Below are positions 32,449 to 41,824 of a DNA stretch of 64,000 nucleotides, one piece after another (within the stretch, counting starts at the first letter, position 1; every line of letters starts with the position of its first letter). A model generated the notes under the pieces. That model made no database searches. It was given only the letters and a program-made list of their open reading frames with translations, and was not told the origin of the DNA. The DNA lies in NCBI GenBank assembly GCA_024235755.1, contig JACKLV010000009.1, positions 1 to 64,000 on the forward strand, in the 5' to 3' direction. A program made the position numbers and the translations under genes. The DNA comes from Burkholderiales bacterium (lineage in GTDB: Bacteria; Pseudomonadota; Gammaproteobacteria; Burkholderiales; Nitrosomonadaceae).

Positions 32449-33815
32449 TGATGAAAGCTGCTGTTGAAAACATTCAAGAGAGCATCTCGCCCATGAATTT
32501 GCAGCCCGAATGGGAACGTGTCGAGTTGCTTGCGCATTGTTTGCTGTTGTCGCGTTCCGGGCGGCAGCCGCAGGATGACATGTTAAAACGGCTGGAACAG
32601 CTACAATTCCAGGTTGACCGGCTACGGCAATCCATACACAACCCATGGACGAAATTGTCGGTCAATCAGTTGTCGCCGCTTGGCATTGATGTGCTGGCCT
32701 GTATCTTAGCAAGCGAAGCGCAGCCGAAAACCGGCTGGTTGTATCAGGAATTGCAACCTGCGAGTCCGCAACCGTTTGTAACAGTCGCACTGTTGCAACA
32801 GTTGCTGGCGCTTGATTACAACGAACTTTATCATGTCCGGCAGATGACCGCGGCTGGCGGAGAATTGCAACAGCTCAATTTAATCGAAGCAGATCAGGAC
32901 AGCGCGTTTGCGCCGTTACGCCCTGGAAGAAAAGCATTGACCCGTTTGATGGATTTGCCGGAAGCTGAAGAAATACCACCCGGTGCTTATCCGGTGCGTC
33001 AACGGGCGGCATGGGACGATCTGGTTCTGCCACCCGACCGGGAGCGCATGCTGCGTGAATACCTGATGTGGCTGCGCCATCGCGAGACAGTCGTTGACCG
33101 GTGGGGCGGCTATGCGCTGGGCGGTCCGGTGGCGCTTTTCAGCGGCTCGTCGGGCACCGGCAAGACATTTGCGGCAACCGTAATTGCCAATGAAATGGAT
33201 TGGCCGCTGTATCGCGTCGATCTGGCGCGTCTGGTTAGCAAATATATCGGGGAAACGGAAAAAAACATCGGCAGGTTGTTTGATGCAGCGCATGGCAGAG
33301 AAATGGTGTTGCAATTCGACGAAGTCGATGCGCTGATGAGTAAGCGTGGTGAAATCAAAGAAGCGCGCGATCGCTACGCAAATATGGAGGTGAGCTATCT
33401 GCTGGCGCGTATCGAAGATCATCAAGGTCCGTGTATTCTGACAACTAACCTGCGTAACCAGATTGATAAAGCTTTCTCGCGCAGATTTCAGATTGTTGTG
33501 GAATTTCCCAGGCCGGATCGCAAAGCGCGTGCGCAGTTGTGGCAGCGTATGCTGCCGCCCCGCGCCCCGCGCGCCGACGATCTGGATATCGATTTTCTGG
33601 CGCAAGCGGTTAATCTGACGGGCGGCAATATCCGCAATGCCGGTTTGCACGCAGCATATCTTGCTGCCGAAGAAAAGCAGCCAATCTCACTGGTACACGC
33701 TGCGATTGCTGTTTACCGCGAGCTTGCCAAAGACCGTCCTCAACTGAATAAAAACGACCTTGGTCCTCTGGCAAATCACCTGCCACAGGCTGTCTGTGGA
33801 GTGGAGAACGCTTGA
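32448..33815 (+). CDS. AAA+ ATPase of the injection system (Afp15/Pvc15-like)
   Basis: A single AAA+ module occupies residues 190-440: Walker A GSSGTGKT (233-240), Walker B VLQFDEVDAL (Asp291, Glu292), sensor 1 LTTNLRNQ and arginine fingers in KAFSRRFQ. The N-terminal 180 residues contain a helical and winged region with LSPLGIDVLACILASEAQPK. Such ATPases are a hallmark of extracellular contractile injection clusters and are needed for assembly or cargo loading, not for firing. It directly follows the DUF4255 gene. Confidence 0.92.
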   Translation: MMKAAVENIQESISPMNLQPEWERVELLAHCLLLSRSGRQPQDDMLKRLEQLQFQVDRLRQSIHNPWTKLSVNQLSPLGIDVLACILASEAQPKTGWLYQELQPASPQPFVTVALLQQLLALDYNELYHVRQMTAAGGELQQLNLIEADQDSAFAPLRPGRKALTRLMDLPEAEEIPPGAYPVRQRAAWDDLVLPPDRERMLREYLMWLRHRETVVDRWGGYALGGPVALFSGSSGTGKTFAATVIANEMDWPLYRVDLARLVSKYIGETEKNIGRLFDAAHGREMVLQFDEVDALMSKRGEIKEARDRYANMEVSYLLARIEDHQGPCILTTNLRNQIDKAFSRRFQIVVEFPRPDRKARAQLWQRMLPPRAPRADDLDIDFLAQAVNLTGGNIRNAGLHAAYLAAEEKQPISLVHAAIAVYRELAKDRPQLNKNDLGPLANHLPQAVCGVENA

Positions 33816-33816
33816 G

Positions 33817-34155
33817 ATGAATACGGTTATTTTATCGATTGAACAGTTGAATCTTAAGTTGCCATCGGGTTTTGAGAAGCGGGCGGATGCAATTGCGCGG
33901 GATGTGGTGCGGCAGCTTGCGCGTATGCCGGTGACGCAGTCGCTTGAATGCAAAACACTGATGGTGCCGCGTATCAATGTTTTCAACGGCGAAACAAATC
34001 AGGTGATCGCCCGGCGCATCGCTCAATCCATTCATGCGCAATTACATGCGTCCGTTCAACCGGAGCGACAAGGGCGATTCGGTCAAAGTGCCGAAGTGTC
34101 TTCGGTAGTTGACAAACACAGTAAACAGATGGAGAAGAGTCGTGGCACTGATTAA
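33817..34155 (+). CDS. Small conserved injection-cluster protein
   Basis: The 112-residue protein begins MNTVILSIEQLNLKLPSGFEKRADAIARDVVRQLARMP, a leucine/arginine-rich helical motif seen in small proteins of many injection clusters just before the Afp7-like gene. The C-terminal half is charged and probably flexible. The start is one base after the ATPase stop and it overlaps the next gene by 14 bases. Its role is unknown; an assembly partner of the ATPase or baseplate is likely from position. Confidence 0.7.
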   Translation: MNTVILSIEQLNLKLPSGFEKRADAIARDVVRQLARMPVTQSLECKTLMVPRINVFNGETNQVIARRIAQSIHAQLHASVQPERQGRFGQSAEVSSVVDKHSKQMEKSRGTD

Positions 34156-34819
34156 CTTAACGCGTGGTATTTTGGTTGAATACGGACTGTCAATACCGCC
34201 GTTGGTACTGCAATTTGAATTTAATCCTCAGACCCTCTCGCGCACGCGTTCAATCAGCATAGTAACCGGAAACGCGCCGGGAACGCGCGGCGGTTATGAT
34301 TTTGCATTGCCTACTGAAACGCCGCGCGTGGCGCAAGGCGTCACAATAGAACCTGAACAGTTCAGTATGCAGATTCTGATTGATGCAACCGACCGCATGA
34401 GCGATCCGTCGTCGCCGGGGCATGGGCCTGCCGTTGCGTTCGGTATCGAACCGGAACTGGACACGCTGCGCAGCATGGTCGAGCCGAAAACACAGGGGCC
34501 CGGTGGCGTGCAAATGTTGTCCAGTCTGGGTCTGGGCGGCAATAAGGCTTTTCAGCGCGATGAACATCCGTCGGTATTGCTGCTGGTATGGGGTACGCAT
34601 GTGTTGCCGGTATTTTTAACCAGCGTCCAGGTGGAGGAAGTGGCGCATTTGCCGACGTTGATACCGTACCGGGCGAATGTGACGCTCAGCTTCCAGGTAA
34701 TTGAGAGCAATAACCCGTTTTATCAGGTGGAAAAAATACGCCAGGCTGCTGGAGCGGCAGTCAATCTGGCCAGTGGCGTGTCGGTGTCGTTTTCAGCATC
34801 TTTCGGTGCGTCATTTTAG
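34142..34819 (+). CDS. CIS tube/baseplate adaptor, Afp7/Pvc7-like
   Basis: The start ALINLTRGILVEYGLSIPPLVLQFEFNPQTLSRTRS matches the N-terminal domain of Afp7/Pvc7, which joins the tube to the central spike in contractile injection systems. The sequence ends in a low-complexity SFSASFGASF. No LysM domain is attached, and a separate LysM-like gene follows. The GTG at 34142 sits behind GGAGAAGAG; a TTG at 34109 is upstream but overlaps the previous gene further. The length of 225 residues fits. Confidence 0.85.
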   Translation: MALINLTRGILVEYGLSIPPLVLQFEFNPQTLSRTRSISIVTGNAPGTRGGYDFALPTETPRVAQGVTIEPEQFSMQILIDATDRMSDPSSPGHGPAVAFGIEPELDTLRSMVEPKTQGPGGVQMLSSLGLGGNKAFQRDEHPSVLLLVWGTHVLPVFLTSVQVEEVAHLPTLIPYRANVTLSFQVIESNNPFYQVEKIRQAAGAAVNLASGVSVSFSASFGASF

Positions 34820-34849
34820 CGTTGCACACTAACAAAGTAGGTAGAAGCC

Positions 34850-35140
34850 ATGTTATTAAAAAAATCGCGGTACAAAAACACGGCGTTGTTTCAAACGCAA
34901 GATGACGGAAGCGATACCTTTCCGGGATTGCGTGCGCGTGAAATGGGTTCCGCAATCGGCGTGATTGAGCATGAAATCCAGACCGGCAACCGGCTCGATC
35001 TGCTGGCGCGTCATTATTATAACGATGATCGCTTGTGGTGGCGCATTGCCGACGCCAACCCGACGTTTTCATTTGCGGGCGATATGCTCGATGAAGTCAT
35101 GCAGGGATCGATATTGTTGATTCCTAAATTGAAGGAATAA
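34850..35140 (+). CDS. LysM-like/gp53-like baseplate protein
   Basis: This 96-residue protein contains LLARHYYNDDRLWWRIADANPTF and LLIPKL, the compact LysM/tail-protein-X pattern used by baseplate hub proteins (gp53, gpX). Such domains hold the hub to the tube; peptidoglycan binding is not implied. It stands between the Afp7-like gene and the hub gene, with the ATG behind a weak GGTAG. Confidence 0.85.
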   Translation: MLLKKSRYKNTALFQTQDDGSDTFPGLRAREMGSAIGVIEHEIQTGNRLDLLARHYYNDDRLWWRIADANPTFSFAGDMLDEVMQGSILLIPKLKE

Positions 35141-35169
35141 AGAAAAAGTCACGACTAACAGGAACGAAA

Positions 35170-36303
35170 ATGGGACTTCTGGATCTGCTCAGCGAGAAAA
35201 AACTGCAACCGGCTGAATGTGTCGTCGAACTGGACAATGAGGAAATCGACGACATGTATCCGGCGCTGGTTGAAGTGGTGGTGGATGCAGACCGCAGCCG
35301 TGCGACAACCGCAACGCTGGTGTTTGAAGCCCGCCGCCTGGAAGATGGGCTTTGGACCGTGCAGGATGACGACCGTTTCAAACCGTGGGTGCCCGTCAAG
35401 ATTGAAGCTGTTTTCGGCGATGAAACAGAAGAAGTGATGCGTGGATACATCAAGGATGTCCGTGCCGAATATCCACCCGAACGCGGCAGCGCGCGGGTTA
35501 CAGTCTCTTGCCAGGATCATTCGCTGCTGCTGGATCGCGAGCATATTGTGCAGCGCTGGGGAGAGGATGCTCCAACCACGGATGGTGCAATTGCCGCCGA
35601 AATAGCCGCCCGCAACGATCTCGGTATACTGGGTGAAACCGGTGAAGGCCAGACAATTCAGGATTTGCTGCAGAACACGACGGACATTAGATTTCTGCAG
35701 CGCCGCGCGCAGGCAAACGGTTACGAAATTATTTTTCATGAAGGCAGGTTGTATTTCGGCGATATGCGGCTCGATACCGAGACGCAGCCGACAATCCTGG
35801 TATATGCCGGGCCGGATACCAATTGCATCAGCTTTAATATTCAGGACGACGGACATAAACCGGACAGAGTGGCATACCAGGTGGCGGCGGAAGTCGGTAC
35901 CGAGGAGCCTGCGGTCGAAGTGACGCCGAATCTGCGCAGGCTCGGTAACGAATGGGCTGATAGTACCGGTGCCGGGTTAAACGATTTTGTCTGGCGTCCG
36001 CAACGGCAGGGTGTCAGCGATGCAACGCAGATGGAAGCTATCGCCCAGCAAATGGTAAACGAACAGTCGATGAGAATTAATGTGGACGGCGAGCTCGACG
36101 GCAGTCTATACGGCCATGTATTGCACATTGGCGAACCAGTGGGTGTCGACGGTGTCGGGGAACGTTACAGCGGTACCTATTATGTCGATGCGGCGACGCA
36201 TCGTTTTGATGTCAACGGCTACAAAGTATCTTTCCGCCTGCTGCGTAATGCCTATGGCGATGATTTAAGCGAATCGAATAATCCGCTGGCGGGAGTGGTA
36301 TAA
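35170..36303 (+). CDS. Baseplate hub protein, gpD/Afp8 N-terminal type
   Basis: This 377-residue protein has the phage late control gene D / VgrG N-terminal fold: AECVVELDNEEIDDMYPALVEVVVDADR, a domain with MRGYIKDVRAEYPPERG, and NTTDIRFLQRRAQANGYEIIFHEGRLYF, typical of the second hub barrel. It forms the trimeric hub under the tube. Its stop is adjacent to the ATG of the spike gene (TAAATG), so hub and spike that are fused in VgrG are split here. An AGGAACG precedes its ATG. Confidence 0.92.
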   Translation: MGLLDLLSEKKLQPAECVVELDNEEIDDMYPALVEVVVDADRSRATTATLVFEARRLEDGLWTVQDDDRFKPWVPVKIEAVFGDETEEVMRGYIKDVRAEYPPERGSARVTVSCQDHSLLLDREHIVQRWGEDAPTTDGAIAAEIAARNDLGILGETGEGQTIQDLLQNTTDIRFLQRRAQANGYEIIFHEGRLYFGDMRLDTETQPTILVYAGPDTNCISFNIQDDGHKPDRVAYQVAAEVGTEEPAVEVTPNLRRLGNEWADSTGAGLNDFVWRPQRQGVSDATQMEAIAQQMVNEQSMRINVDGELDGSLYGHVLHIGEPVGVDGVGERYSGTYYVDAATHRFDVNGYKVSFRLLRNAYGDDLSESNNPLAGVV

Positions 36304-37122
36304 ATGGAACAACTGATTCATCAAATCGCGCAACAATCCCAGCAACGCTACTATGGTAAATATCGCGGTTTTGTAGTGGATAATCAGGACCCAGAAAAAC
36401 GCGGCCGCCTGAAAGTGAGGGTGCCTTCGGTGCTGGGCGATCAGGATACCGGCTGGGCGTTGCCTTGTCTGCCGTTTGGGGGGTTGGCCAATCAGGGGTT
36501 GTTTATGATTCCGGAAGTGGATGCCCAGGTCTGGGTCGAGTTTGAGGAGGGCAACGTGGATCACCCCATCTGGGTCGGCGTTTTCTGGCAGCAGGAAAGC
36601 GATACGCCGCAGGAAGCGGCATTGGATGAGCCGACAACGCGTATCATTCGCACCCCCTCTGGACATGTGCTCCAGTTTGACGATGCCAGTGGTGAGGAAC
36701 AGTTCCGCCTGGCGCATCCGTCGGGCACCGAAATGACCATTGATCCGCAAGGTACCGTCAACACGACGGACGCGGCAGGCAATGCCATGACACTCGATGC
36801 TCAGAACAATACCGTAACGCTGGAAGATGCCAACGGCAATCGTTTGACAATGGACAGCAGCGGTACTGAAATCAGGGACAGTAACGGCAACACTATACAG
36901 ATGGCTGCCAGCGGCATTACAGTCGAGGGTGTTCAAATCGTTATCAAAGGCACGACGGTGGACGTGGCGGGTCAGGGGGGGGAGCCGCTGATTAAGGCGC
37001 AGACTTTTTTGTCTTTGTTCAATGCGCATACGCATGTCTGCACAGCACCGGGATCGCCGTCGGGACCTCCGGTGCCGCCGCTTACGCCGGTGGTGTTAAC
37101 AACGAAAACCAAGGCGCAGTAA
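36304..37122 (+). CDS. Central spike, gpV/gp5-like with HxH tip
   Basis: Residues 15-110 form an OB-fold (YYGKYRGFVVDNQDPEKRGRLKVRVPSVLG, then VWVEFEEGNVDHPIWVGVFW) as in baseplate assembly protein V. Residues 115-235 are a repetitive beta-prism (TDAAGNAMTLDAQN, EDANGNRLTMDSSG, RDSNGNTIQMAASG), the spike needle. The tip has AHTHVC with His242 and His244, like the iron-binding HxH of the phage P2 gpV tip, then a proline-rich end (PSGPPVPPLTP). No separate PAAR gene is found in the cluster, so the spike probably carries its own metal-stiffened point. Confidence 0.92.
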   Translation: MEQLIHQIAQQSQQRYYGKYRGFVVDNQDPEKRGRLKVRVPSVLGDQDTGWALPCLPFGGLANQGLFMIPEVDAQVWVEFEEGNVDHPIWVGVFWQQESDTPQEAALDEPTTRIIRTPSGHVLQFDDASGEEQFRLAHPSGTEMTIDPQGTVNTTDAAGNAMTLDAQNNTVTLEDANGNRLTMDSSGTEIRDSNGNTIQMAASGITVEGVQIVIKGTTVDVAGQGGEPLIKAQTFLSLFNAHTHVCTAPGSPSGPPVPPLTPVVLTTKTKAQ

Positions 37123-37164
37123 CCGGATGAAATCAGAACGAAAAAATACAGAGAGAGATTGACG

Positions 37165-37554
37165 ATGGCGACCCGACTGAATAATCCCGATTATATGAAA
37201 TTTCCACTGCAGATCGGTGAAAACGGTGCGGTTGCGAGTAACCGTCAGCGCCATGTGCGCGAGCAGATCGAACAAGTGTTGTTTACCGACACGGGAGAAC
37301 GCTGGTACCGGCCGGAATTCGGTATCGGTGTTCGTGCACTGGTATTCGAGCCCAACAGTCAGGCGCTGTGGGAAGTGACCAAAAAACGCCTGTCCGCTTC
37401 GCTCAGTGACGCGCTTGCTGGAGAAGTTGCACCGGCAAGCCTGGAGGTAAATGTAACGGGAGACGGTGAAAAACTCTACATCACCATAGCCTATACGCTG
37501 GCGACGCTGAATCAAGGCGAACAGCTCGAGTTTGTTGTCGGAGGGAGCAAGTAA
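37165..37554 (+). CDS. gp25-like baseplate wedge protein
   Basis: The 129-residue protein contains HVREQIEQVLFTDTGERWYRPEFGIGVRALVFEP, the GPW/gp25 signature, including the acid-rich EFGIG turn. gp25 forms the core of the wedge that triggers sheath contraction. The start at 37165 has AGAGAGATTG upstream; a TTG at 37159 is less likely. The next gene's GTG follows its stop directly. Confidence 0.93.
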   Translation: MATRLNNPDYMKFPLQIGENGAVASNRQRHVREQIEQVLFTDTGERWYRPEFGIGVRALVFEPNSQALWEVTKKRLSASLSDALAGEVAPASLEVNVTGDGEKLYITIAYTLATLNQGEQLEFVVGGSK

Positions 37555-38961
37555 GTGGCTGAACAACCGTCATCCGAGCTATTTTTCAATGATGCTTGCA
37601 GCGATTGCGGCTATCGTCAGGTGAAGTTGCCTGAACCGCTGCCGGTTGTCGGTGATGACTTTGACTGGCTGGTGCGTGATTACGACGGCTTTCGGTTGTT
37701 TATGCTTGAGGAACTGGCGGCGCGTTTCCCGGAACGGCGGCGCTGGACGCCTGCCGACATGGAAGTAGTCATTGTAGAAACACTGTCGGTAGTGTTGGAT
37801 CAACTGTCCGATATGCTTGACCGGGTTCATGCTGAGGCATTTCTCGAGACGGCGCGACGGCCGGAATCGGTGCGCCGGTTACTGGCGATGATCGGCTACG
37901 ATGCAGTCAGTCAGGCAGCGGCAGAGGCAAAAATTCCCGACGGTGACGGAGCCGCGGGCGAGGATGAAACAACCAGAAGATCGCGTTTGCAGGCATTTCA
38001 TTTGCCATTGCAGCGATACCTGGCCGACTATCAGGATGTTGTCGACGAATTATCGGCGGCGCAGCAATCCGGTCTGCGGGCATTCATTGACAATCCTTTA
38101 AGCGCTGCAGCAGCTGCACTAAGTGCGGTACAACAGTTTCTTGATAACGCGCCGGATTTTGTGCGGCGCGTGCGTCATGAAGCCCTGGAAAGCTATTGGA
38201 CGCTATATCCGCATGTAATGGAAAAGGCGCGCATACTCGGACCGCGCGCCATTCATACGCAAAAAAGAATGGTGACCGAGAATGATTACGCCGAACGGCT
38301 GGAAGATCATCCGCTGGTATTGCGCGCGCACGCTTACAGCCGCTGGACAGGGTCCTGGAGCACGCTATATGCCGCTGTGGTGATGTTAGAGAATATGACA
38401 CTCGACAGCCCATTGACTGCGGATGCAGTGGGCGGTTCTCATCCCCTTACACAGTTACAGGTGGCGGTGGATCAATTTAATCGCCGCTATGCGCTCGACG
38501 ATGTTGATTGGGCGGCAGAGCCCACGCCGCGCATCATTCTACGCCCCTATCTTGACGCCTACAGAATGGCTGCGCAGGAAGTGTTTTTGCAGGATGCGCA
38601 GTTTGTCGGCATCAATATTTCGCTTTCCGTGCGTGTGGCCGGGAATTATTTTCAATCTGAAATCCACCGCGATATTACCCAGGCCTTGGGTACGGAATTG
38701 AACGGTTTTTTTGCACCGGGGCGACTGGCTTTCGGTGAAGATGTGCATGCCGGCGATATGATCGAAACGGTTATGAATTTGGATGGCGTGGAGGCGGTTT
38801 GCCTCAACCGGTTCAAACGTGTCGGCCGGCGTTATCCGAATCAGGCCGATGCAGGCCGTATCCGGCTGGATGGACTGGAAATCGCTACCTGCAATAACGA
38901 CGCGCAGCAACCGGCGTTGGGAATATTGCGCGTAATACTGCATGGAGGCCAACGCGGATGA
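37555..38961 (+). CDS. Baseplate wedge protein, gpJ-like (first of two)
   Basis: This 468-residue protein has FDWLVRDYDGFRLFMLEELAARFPERRRWTPADMEVVIVETLSVVLDQLSDMLDRVHAEAFLETARRPESVRRLLAMIGYD at the N-terminus, the usual opening of Afp11-type wedge proteins. The C-terminal half holds the gpJ-type fold (MVTENDYAERLEDHPLVLRAHAYSRWTGSW, then VEAVCLNRFKR). It starts at a GTG behind GGAGGGAGC and overlaps the second wedge gene by four bases. With that neighbour it forms the iris-like wedge ring around the hub. Confidence 0.88.
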   Translation: MAEQPSSELFFNDACSDCGYRQVKLPEPLPVVGDDFDWLVRDYDGFRLFMLEELAARFPERRRWTPADMEVVIVETLSVVLDQLSDMLDRVHAEAFLETARRPESVRRLLAMIGYDAVSQAAAEAKIPDGDGAAGEDETTRRSRLQAFHLPLQRYLADYQDVVDELSAAQQSGLRAFIDNPLSAAAAALSAVQQFLDNAPDFVRRVRHEALESYWTLYPHVMEKARILGPRAIHTQKRMVTENDYAERLEDHPLVLRAHAYSRWTGSWSTLYAAVVMLENMTLDSPLTADAVGGSHPLTQLQVAVDQFNRRYALDDVDWAAEPTPRIILRPYLDAYRMAAQEVFLQDAQFVGINISLSVRVAGNYFQSEIHRDITQALGTELNGFFAPGRLAFGEDVHAGDMIETVMNLDGVEAVCLNRFKRVGRRYPNQADAGRIRLDGLEIATCNNDAQQPALGILRVILHGGQRG

Positions 38962-41816
38962 ACTGGCTCACCGACAAAAAGGATTTAACGCGTTGGAACC
39001 GCTCCGGTCTGCGTCGGTTTCGTTATGTGGATGGCAATGCGGTTACCTTTCTGGAAACATTGCGGCAAGCGCAGCAGGATGTCTTTACCGAAAGCAGTAA
39101 ATTGCAGTGGCAATCGTTGGAAACCGCGATTGTGCAACCGGTCAGTGAAACGGCCGAGCAGCGTCAGGCGCGTTGGCGGCAGCAGTATTATGCCGAACGT
39201 CGCGATTATGCGTGGGAAATCATGCGCAGTTATGCAAGAGCTGCGCATGTGCTGGGCGAGTATCTCAATGCGTACGCCAACGAGACATTTATTCGTACCG
39301 CGACGCAGTGGCAGCATGTGCGCCGTCTTGTGGAAATGCTCGATTATCATCCGGCGCCACCGGCTTCGGCACAGACGCCTATTGTGATAGTTGCCAAGAG
39401 CGGCAAATCAGGAACGCTTGCAGCCGGTTTTGCATTCAAGAACGCGCCCGAGGACGGCAGCAAGCCATCTGTTTTTGAGACGTTGAGCGATCTGGACATC
39501 GATAGCCAGATGAATGAGATTCGAACCCTTGAATGGAACAAATCGCAAATCGATTTTGTGTACAACGATCATAGCCGTTCCGCTGTTTTTCCACTGAATG
39601 CACCGGTTGAAGACGTGTCCGTTGGTGCCTTGGGTGTATTGCTGGTTGATAAGGGGAAGCGAACCAGAGGGTTGGCGGTCAAAGTGACCGAAGTTTCCAA
39701 TCAGCAAATAAAATTGCAGGGCGAAAATAGACCGGCCGGTTTTCCGCAGATTTGCAAAAGGCATCAGGTGCGGCTTTTGCTCAAGCCTGACTTCAAGCAA
39801 GCGCCGAAAATCAGCGGTGATAATGTTGTGATACTGAAACCCGATCACGGTCTGAGCGACAATGCTGTAGTTGCCTGGAAATCAGATTCGACCTGGGTTG
39901 CAGCGGTTGTCAAGGAAATTCAGGGTAACCGGGTCCGTTTATCGCGTTCGGCGCCCGCTACGGGCACTGCGCTGTATCTGACCGCTTACTCGGATGCGCG
40001 GGACATGAATGTGGGTGGCAGCACCGTACGCCGTGTGATTTTGCCGTTGGTCGATTATCGGGAGCAGTGGGGCCTGTTCGATAAAAACCTGCAGAAGATT
40101 AACAGCTATTCCATACATAATCAGGACGGACAGCCTGTTTATACTTATAAAAACGGCGATTACTATGACCGGGTATATTTCATTCCAAAAGACAGTGCTT
40201 CAGCCGCTGCCGGTACCATTGCAGCCGTACTGACAAGTAAACCGCAGGACATGACGCTTGAAGGTGATCCCGGCGGACTCGCAACCAGCGACTGGATTGT
40301 TGTGCAGACGCAGACCGGCATGCATGCGGCGGCTGTGACTGCGCTCATAGAGCGTGAACATGATTACCAGCTTGAACTCGCGGGCGTGTCTTCTGTGGAT
40401 GGGGCTACGCTGTTCGGTGAATTCGATATGGAATTGCGGCCTTTGAATAATGCCGTTAATGAGACGCCGGTTTTTCTAACCGGGTTGCAATACCGTTCAG
40501 ACAGTCACAGTTTTTTGCCGTTGGAGCTGGCAAAATTTCCGGAATTGCTGTCCGTAGGCAGAGCGTTGATTGTTCAGGGAAAGACCAGTGCCATGACGGT
40601 GACGGTCAAGGATGTCGACGTATTCAACCAGCGGATCAAGGTGGCGCCGGCGATTCCCGGCAGCGAGTTAACCGGCAGCGGCACCACGGACGACTATACC
40701 CGTTATCACACGAAAATTTACGGTAATGTGGTGCAGTCCGGCCATGGAGAAACCCGCAAAGAAAAAATTCTGGGTTCCGGTGATGCCACACAATTGAATC
40801 AGCAGTTTGATTTCGACGTTCAGCATGTCAGCTTCGTCGCCGATGCGAAATTTGCAAACGGCGTGCGTTCCGCCATTACGATTCAGGTCGATAACCGGAC
40901 CTGGCGGCAGGTTTCGACGTTGAATGACTCCGAGCCGGAAGACCCCCATTATGTCGTGCGGATGAAAGAAGACGGTACGTTACAGATCGAATTCGGTGAT
41001 GGCGTTCATGGCCGCCGTTTGCCCACCGGCAGTAACAATATTCGCATCGTACACCGTGTTGGCGGGGGATTGTCCGGAAATCTGGCTGCGAACAGTTTAA
41101 AGAAAGTGGTCAAGCCGGACCCGCTTGTTGAAGCAGTATGCCAGCCGATACTGTCAAGCGGAGGTAACGACATGGAAGCAGTCGAATCGATGCGAGACAA
41201 TGCCTCCGCCAGTATTCTGGCGCTTGAGCGCGCGGTATCGCTTGCCGATTTTTCGCACCTCGCCGCGCGTTACAGCGGCGTGTGGCAGGCACGCGCTTTT
41301 CAAAAACCGTCAGTGCGCAATAAACAGATTGAGGTCGCGATTGTACCGGCTGGGGGTGGCAAACTGGGTGGGCTGGGTGAGGCGGTGCGTGCGTATCTGC
41401 GCAGTCATGCCTTGCCTGGCGTCGCTATTCAGGTGGTGCCATTTGAGCCGGTCATTCTCGATATCGAAATTGCAATCCGCGTTAAAACCGATGAATTTGA
41501 TCAGAATCTAGTAAAAGAACGGGTGTTGCAGGCATTAATTGCAGCCTTTTCCCTGAAAAATTCGAAACTGGGACGGTCGTTCTATCTCAGCGCTGTATTT
41601 AAGGTGGTTGAGGGCGTAACGGGCGTTGCGAACAGTCAATGCGTCATCGGTTCCGGCGGATTTTCCGATACCGAGGGCCACCCGGTGACGCCCAAATTAA
41701 TCACCCGGGGTGTTGATGGCGCAATCAAACGCATATCGGTGTTCGACTATCAGACGGCGTACATCGACAGTGAAGCGTCTGTTATCGATATAACGGCGCA
41801 GGCTTTCGATTTATAG
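38958..41816 (+). CDS. Large baseplate wedge protein, gpJ/Afp12-like (second of two)
   Basis: The 952-residue protein begins with a long helical region (about 1-130) followed by several inserted strand-rich domains. The C-terminal 300 residues have the gpJ pattern LQIEFGDGVHGRRLPTGSNNIRIVHRVGGGLSGNLAANSLKK and VSLADFSHLAARYSGVWQARAF, then VAIVPAGGGKLGG. It is the large wedge subunit. The start overlaps the previous stop (ATGA) and is preceded by GGAGG. Its size is in the upper range for the family. Confidence 0.9.
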   Translation: MNWLTDKKDLTRWNRSGLRRFRYVDGNAVTFLETLRQAQQDVFTESSKLQWQSLETAIVQPVSETAEQRQARWRQQYYAERRDYAWEIMRSYARAAHVLGEYLNAYANETFIRTATQWQHVRRLVEMLDYHPAPPASAQTPIVIVAKSGKSGTLAAGFAFKNAPEDGSKPSVFETLSDLDIDSQMNEIRTLEWNKSQIDFVYNDHSRSAVFPLNAPVEDVSVGALGVLLVDKGKRTRGLAVKVTEVSNQQIKLQGENRPAGFPQICKRHQVRLLLKPDFKQAPKISGDNVVILKPDHGLSDNAVVAWKSDSTWVAAVVKEIQGNRVRLSRSAPATGTALYLTAYSDARDMNVGGSTVRRVILPLVDYREQWGLFDKNLQKINSYSIHNQDGQPVYTYKNGDYYDRVYFIPKDSASAAAGTIAAVLTSKPQDMTLEGDPGGLATSDWIVVQTQTGMHAAAVTALIEREHDYQLELAGVSSVDGATLFGEFDMELRPLNNAVNETPVFLTGLQYRSDSHSFLPLELAKFPELLSVGRALIVQGKTSAMTVTVKDVDVFNQRIKVAPAIPGSELTGSGTTDDYTRYHTKIYGNVVQSGHGETRKEKILGSGDATQLNQQFDFDVQHVSFVADAKFANGVRSAITIQVDNRTWRQVSTLNDSEPEDPHYVVRMKEDGTLQIEFGDGVHGRRLPTGSNNIRIVHRVGGGLSGNLAANSLKKVVKPDPLVEAVCQPILSSGGNDMEAVESMRDNASASILALERAVSLADFSHLAARYSGVWQARAFQKPSVRNKQIEVAIVPAGGGKLGGLGEAVRAYLRSHALPGVAIQVVPFEPVILDIEIAIRVKTDEFDQNLVKERVLQALIAAFSLKNSKLGRSFYLSAVFKVVEGVTGVANSQCVIGSGGFSDTEGHPVTPKLITRGVDGAIKRISVFDYQTAYIDSEASVIDITAQAFDL

Positions 41817-41824
41817 GACAGATT

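Noticed and set aside
32916..33650. Long minus-strand open frame (244 codons) inside the AAA+ ATPase gene
   Set aside because: Shadow of the ATPase codons; no start signal and no recognisable domain.
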